Of a stretch of 64,000 bases of DNA, positions 61,569 through 64,000 are shown one piece after another. The translations under genes and the position numbers were made by a program. The notes below the pieces were generated by a model, which worked only from the letters and a program-made list of their open reading frames with translations, ran no database searches and was not told where the DNA came from. Source of the DNA: Bryobacteraceae bacterium (GTDB taxonomy: Bacteria; Acidobacteriota; Terriglobia; Bryobacterales; Bryobacteraceae); the NCBI GenBank assembly GCA_041394945.1, contig JAWKHH010000003.1, positions 1,116,001-1,180,000 of the forward strand. Direction: 5' to 3'. The first letter of the stretch is position 1; each line of letters opens with the position of its first letter.

Positions 61569-62342
61569 TCAGGCTCCCGATACGCGGGTCCGGAGGCGCT
61601 GCATGCCGCGGATCCAACGATCGTAGTCGCCCGCTTTGCGCTGGAAGTGGGTGGCGATGTCGGGGTGGGTGAGGATCAGGAAGCGCTCTTCGGCGAGGCC
61701 CTGGACCGCCGCTTCGGCGACTTCTTCCGGCGATATCGCCGTTTCCTTCATCCAGCCGCCGAGCGGACCTTCGATGTCGTCGACCATGGCGGTGTGGACG
61801 AAGGCGGGGCAGAGACAGCTTACGCCGATGCCGTGGGCCCCATGGGTGACGGCGATCCATTCGGCGAGGGCGAGCGCGGCGTGCTTGCTGACGGCGTAGG
61901 GCGCGGCGCCGATGGAAGTGAGCAGCCCGGCGGCGGAGACGGTCTGCAGGAGGTAGCCGCGGCCGCGATTGAGCATCGCCGGAATCACCGCCTGCGCAGC
62001 GTATAGGTGAGCGCGGAAGTTGTGATCGAGGCAGTAGTCCCAACCATACTCGGGGACTTCGAGGCCGCCTTGAACTAGTACGCCGGCGTTCGAGCAGAAC
62101 AGATCGATGTGGCCGTGCCTCGCTGTGACGTGGGCGACAAGATCGCGAACCTCGGCCTCGTCGGCGATGTTGATCTCGTAGGGCTCACCGCCCGTTTCGG
62201 CAGCAGCCTCGATGGCTTCGGCGATTCGGATGTCGGCGAGGATCAGTGCGCGGGGCTGTTCGAGGGCGAAGCGGCGGGCCATGGCGCGGCCGATACCGCG
62301 GGCGGCCCCGGTGAGGACAACCACCTGATCGCGGAGCTGCAT
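61569..62342 (-). CDS. Short-chain dehydrogenase/reductase
   Basis: 257 residues, classical SDR. Cofactor motif TGAARGIGRAM at 11-21, SNAGVL, then the catalytic Tyr-Lys in YAVSKHAAL with Ser in QTVSAAG. It is NAD(P)-dependent, and the substrate is not predictable. It starts three bases after the sulfatase stop, so the two are one operon. Confidence 0.9.
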   Translation of the reverse strand: MQLRDQVVVLTGAARGIGRAMARRFALEQPRALILADIRIAEAIEAAAETGGEPYEINIADEAEVRDLVAHVTARHGHIDLFCSNAGVLVQGGLEVPEYGWDYCLDHNFRAHLYAAQAVIPAMLNRGRGYLLQTVSAAGLLTSIGAAPYAVSKHAALALAEWIAVTHGAHGIGVSCLCPAFVHTAMVDDIEGPLGGWMKETAISPEEVAEAAVQGLAEERFLILTHPDIATHFQRKAGDYDRWIRGMQRLRTRVSGA

Positions 62343-62345
62343 CGG

Positions 62346-63794
62346 CTAAACCGGATCCGTGGCAGGCTCGGCGCCGGTGAGGCCCTGGTCGGCGTTGGCC
62401 GGATCGTAGGCGGGGTTGGGTTTCGGCATGGTGGCCTTCACGCGGCGACGCCATGCGCCGAGTTGGCGGGCGAGACGCGCGGCGATCTTCGGTTCCTTCT
62501 TCACGAGGTTGCGCGTTTCACTGGGGTCGTCGCGGAGGTTGTAGAGTTCCGTGCGCGGACCTTCGTAGAACTCGATCAGCTTCCAGTCGCCGGCGCGGAC
62601 GGCGCCTCCGGGTGCGCCGCCCTGGTTGCTGTAGTGCGGGTAGTGCCAGTAGAGTCCGTCGCGGGCGGGGGCCTTGCCGCCGCGGAGGAGTCCGGCGAGG
62701 CTGAGTCCGTCGATCGCAGGAGGTATGGGCGGACGCCCGCCCGCGATTTCGACGAACGTGGGAAGGTAGTCGACGCTCGTGACCGGGTCTTCGATGACGC
62801 GGCCGGGGAGCGTGACGCCGGGCCAGTGGACGATCAGGGGTTCGCGGATGCCGCCTTCGTAGAGGTGGCCCTTGCCGGCGCGGAGTGGAGCGTTGTCAGT
62901 GACCGGGTTGTTCGAGCGGCCCTCGTAGCGGAGGCCGCCGTTATCGGAGGTGATGAAGATGGCCGTTTCGCCTTCGATCCCGAGGTCGCGAAGCTTGGCG
63001 CGGAGGCGGCCCACAGCGACGTCGAAGCTGTCGACCATGGCCGCATAGGTGGCGTTGGGGAATGTCTTGTCGCCGATCTTGGCCTTGTAGCGCGAGACCA
63101 CCTCCTGGCGCGCCTGAAGGGGGAGGTGGACGGTGTACTCCGGCAGGTAGAGGAAGAAGGGCTTGCGGTCTCGAGCGGAGTCTTCGATGAACTTCTCCGC
63201 CGCGCCGGTGAGTTTCTCGGTAAGCCAGTCATCCTTGGAGCCACCCTTCAGGTTCGGCATGTCGAACGGACCGAAGAAGGCGGGCGGCGAGCCGCGGTGG
63301 TAGCCCGCTATATTGACGTCGAAGCCTTGGCTTTCGGGCCAGAAACCTTCGCCGCCGAGATGCCACTTCCCGATGGAGGCGGAACGGTAGCCGAAAGGTT
63401 TCAAGGCTTCGGCGGCGCTGGCTTCGGCGTGCGGGAGTTGTTGTTCGAACTCAGGAACGAGGAGGCGGGAGGTTGGCCACTGTTTGCGGCCGGGGATCCA
63501 GTCCGTGAGGTGGAGACGGGCCGGGTACTTGCCGGTCATGATGGAGGCGCGCGTGGGCGAGCAGACCGGGCAGGCGGCGTAGGCGTTCGTGAAGCGGACC
63601 CCTTCGGCGGCAAGGTGATCGACGTTCGGGGTCTCGTGGAGGGTATTCCCGTAGCAGCCGAAATCGCGCCAGCCGAGATCGTCGAGGAGGAGGAAGATGA
63701 TGTTCGGCGGCTTTGCGGCGGGCGGCTGTGCGGTGGCGGCTCCGGCTCCGAGCGCCGATAGGAAGCCGCGGCGGGAGAGAGGTGATGCGGTCAC
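62346..63794 (-). CDS. Exported type I sulfatase
   Basis: 482 residues. GTG start, twin-arginine-type signal (SRRGFLSALGAGAATA). Arylsulfatase core with metal Asp38/Asp39 (LLLDDLGW) and the formylglycine site CSPTRAS with Cys78, which must be converted by a maturase. HLGGEGFWPE, FLYLPEYTVHLPLQ and TSDNGG follow, as in family S1 sulfatases. It would remove sulfate from glycans or aryl esters in the periplasm. The SUMF1-like protein at 30777 lacks the needed cysteines, so another FGE or anSME must mature it. Confidence 0.92.
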   Translation of the reverse strand: MTASPLSRRGFLSALGAGAATAQPPAAKPPNIIFLLLDDLGWRDFGCYGNTLHETPNVDHLAAEGVRFTNAYAACPVCSPTRASIMTGKYPARLHLTDWIPGRKQWPTSRLLVPEFEQQLPHAEASAAEALKPFGYRSASIGKWHLGGEGFWPESQGFDVNIAGYHRGSPPAFFGPFDMPNLKGGSKDDWLTEKLTGAAEKFIEDSARDRKPFFLYLPEYTVHLPLQARQEVVSRYKAKIGDKTFPNATYAAMVDSFDVAVGRLRAKLRDLGIEGETAIFITSDNGGLRYEGRSNNPVTDNAPLRAGKGHLYEGGIREPLIVHWPGVTLPGRVIEDPVTSVDYLPTFVEIAGGRPPIPPAIDGLSLAGLLRGGKAPARDGLYWHYPHYSNQGGAPGGAVRAGDWKLIEFYEGPRTELYNLRDDPSETRNLVKKEPKIAARLARQLGAWRRRVKATMPKPNPAYDPANADQGLTGAEPATDPV

Positions 63795-63842
63795 CCTAAC
63801 AGGAATACCGCATCGGGCCTCTCCGCGCGCGCGGGCTTTTGG

Positions 63843-64000
63843 CTAACGGCTTTCCGTTTCGGACGGGTTGTCGTCGCCGGCCTGAGTGATGCCGACCGCC
63901 GTGCCAGTGGCGGCGGCCGCGACGATCACGCCGGCGACCACGGCGTGGCCTCCGAGGACCCCGCCGGCCGTCGCGGCCCCGGCGGCAGCACCACCGGCGG
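63843..64000 (-). CDS. C-terminal part of a Gly/Ala-rich protein, cut by the window edge
   Basis: Reading in from the right edge: AGGAAAGAATAGGVLGGHAV, VAGVIVAAAATGTAVGITQA, then GDDNPSETESR and stop. It is the C-terminus of a longer protein whose Gly/Ala hydrophobic segment resembles a membrane anchor. The rest lies outside the window. No family assigned. Confidence 0.45.
   Translation of the reverse strand, partial: AGGAAAGAATAGGVLGGHAVVAGVIVAAAATGTAVGITQAGDDNPSETESR

Noticed and set aside
62109..63761. 550-residue plus-strand open frame opposite the sulfatase and SDR
   Set aside because: It covers two well-supported genes in antisense and has a repetitive Gly/Ala/Val/Glu composition with no domain.

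Overview
The window looks like chromosome from a Bryobacterales/Solibacter-type acidobacterium. This is inferred from gene content: a very GC-rich, dense chromosome, a large Oar-like carboxypeptidase-regulatory/TonB receptor, a PadR regulator coupled to a two-FtsX-domain 'ADOP' permease, PEP-CTERM proteins, SYLF proteins, a DUF1080 protein, and a dioxygenase carrying the repeat C-terminal domain (TIGR03437) that is abundant in Solibacter. No rRNA, tRNA, CRISPR array, transposase or integrase was recognised.

Region 1 (1-10.3 kb, minus strand) is a tightly coupled nitrate-assimilation operon. In transcription order it holds uroporphyrinogen-III methyltransferase (siroheme supply), a fused DmsB-DmsC-like iron-sulfur/membrane-anchor protein, a molybdopterin nitrate reductase, nirB, nirD, a NarK-type transporter and an outer-membrane barrel of the alginate-export family. 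Most junctions are 4-base ATGA overlaps. Region 2 (10.3-19.8 kb) holds mutarotase, a MATE exporter, a TIGR01777 epimerase, small unknowns, an Oar-like receptor, a DUF1080 protein and a small NADP reductase. The reductase is divergent from a TetR regulator across a perfect inverted repeat.

Region 3 (19.8-32.3 kb, mostly plus) holds TetR, a broken PEP-CTERM gene, fabD, two broken genes, tandem SYLF genes, xseA divergent from glnA, then a MOSC, an acetyltransferase and a NUDIX-SUMF1 fusion. Region 4 (32.3-35.6 kb) is a gene graveyard: hydrolase, WD40, DUF433 and DUF5615 remnants. It is followed by an apparently intact HTH plus DUF6036 nucleotidyltransferase pair with its own operator. Region 5 (35.6-44 kb) holds two tandem lactonases (the first ruined by a 90-base near-pure C tract), PadR-ADOP, a PhoA-type phosphatase, a sulfite-oxidase-like enzyme and a methyltransferase.

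Region 6 (44-48 kb) is a three-gene operon of unknown function, the best candidate here for an undescribed system. Region 7 (48-64 kb) holds a dioxygenase-TIGR03437 fusion, a PEP-CTERM protein, two paralogous unknown proteins, DUF4352 and secreted proteins, an exported-looking methyltransferase, an oligogalacturonate-lyase-like protein, tartrate-dehydrogenase-like and glycosyltransferase genes, a PhoD-like phosphatase, an SDR and a sulfatase.

Two whole-window observations matter. The plus strand is C-rich to about 42-44 kb and G-rich after it, whatever the gene direction, so a replication-type skew switch lies near 43 kb. Several broken genes look one base short, often at T runs, and one tract is nearly pure C, so sequence quality should be checked before the pseudogenes are taken literally.
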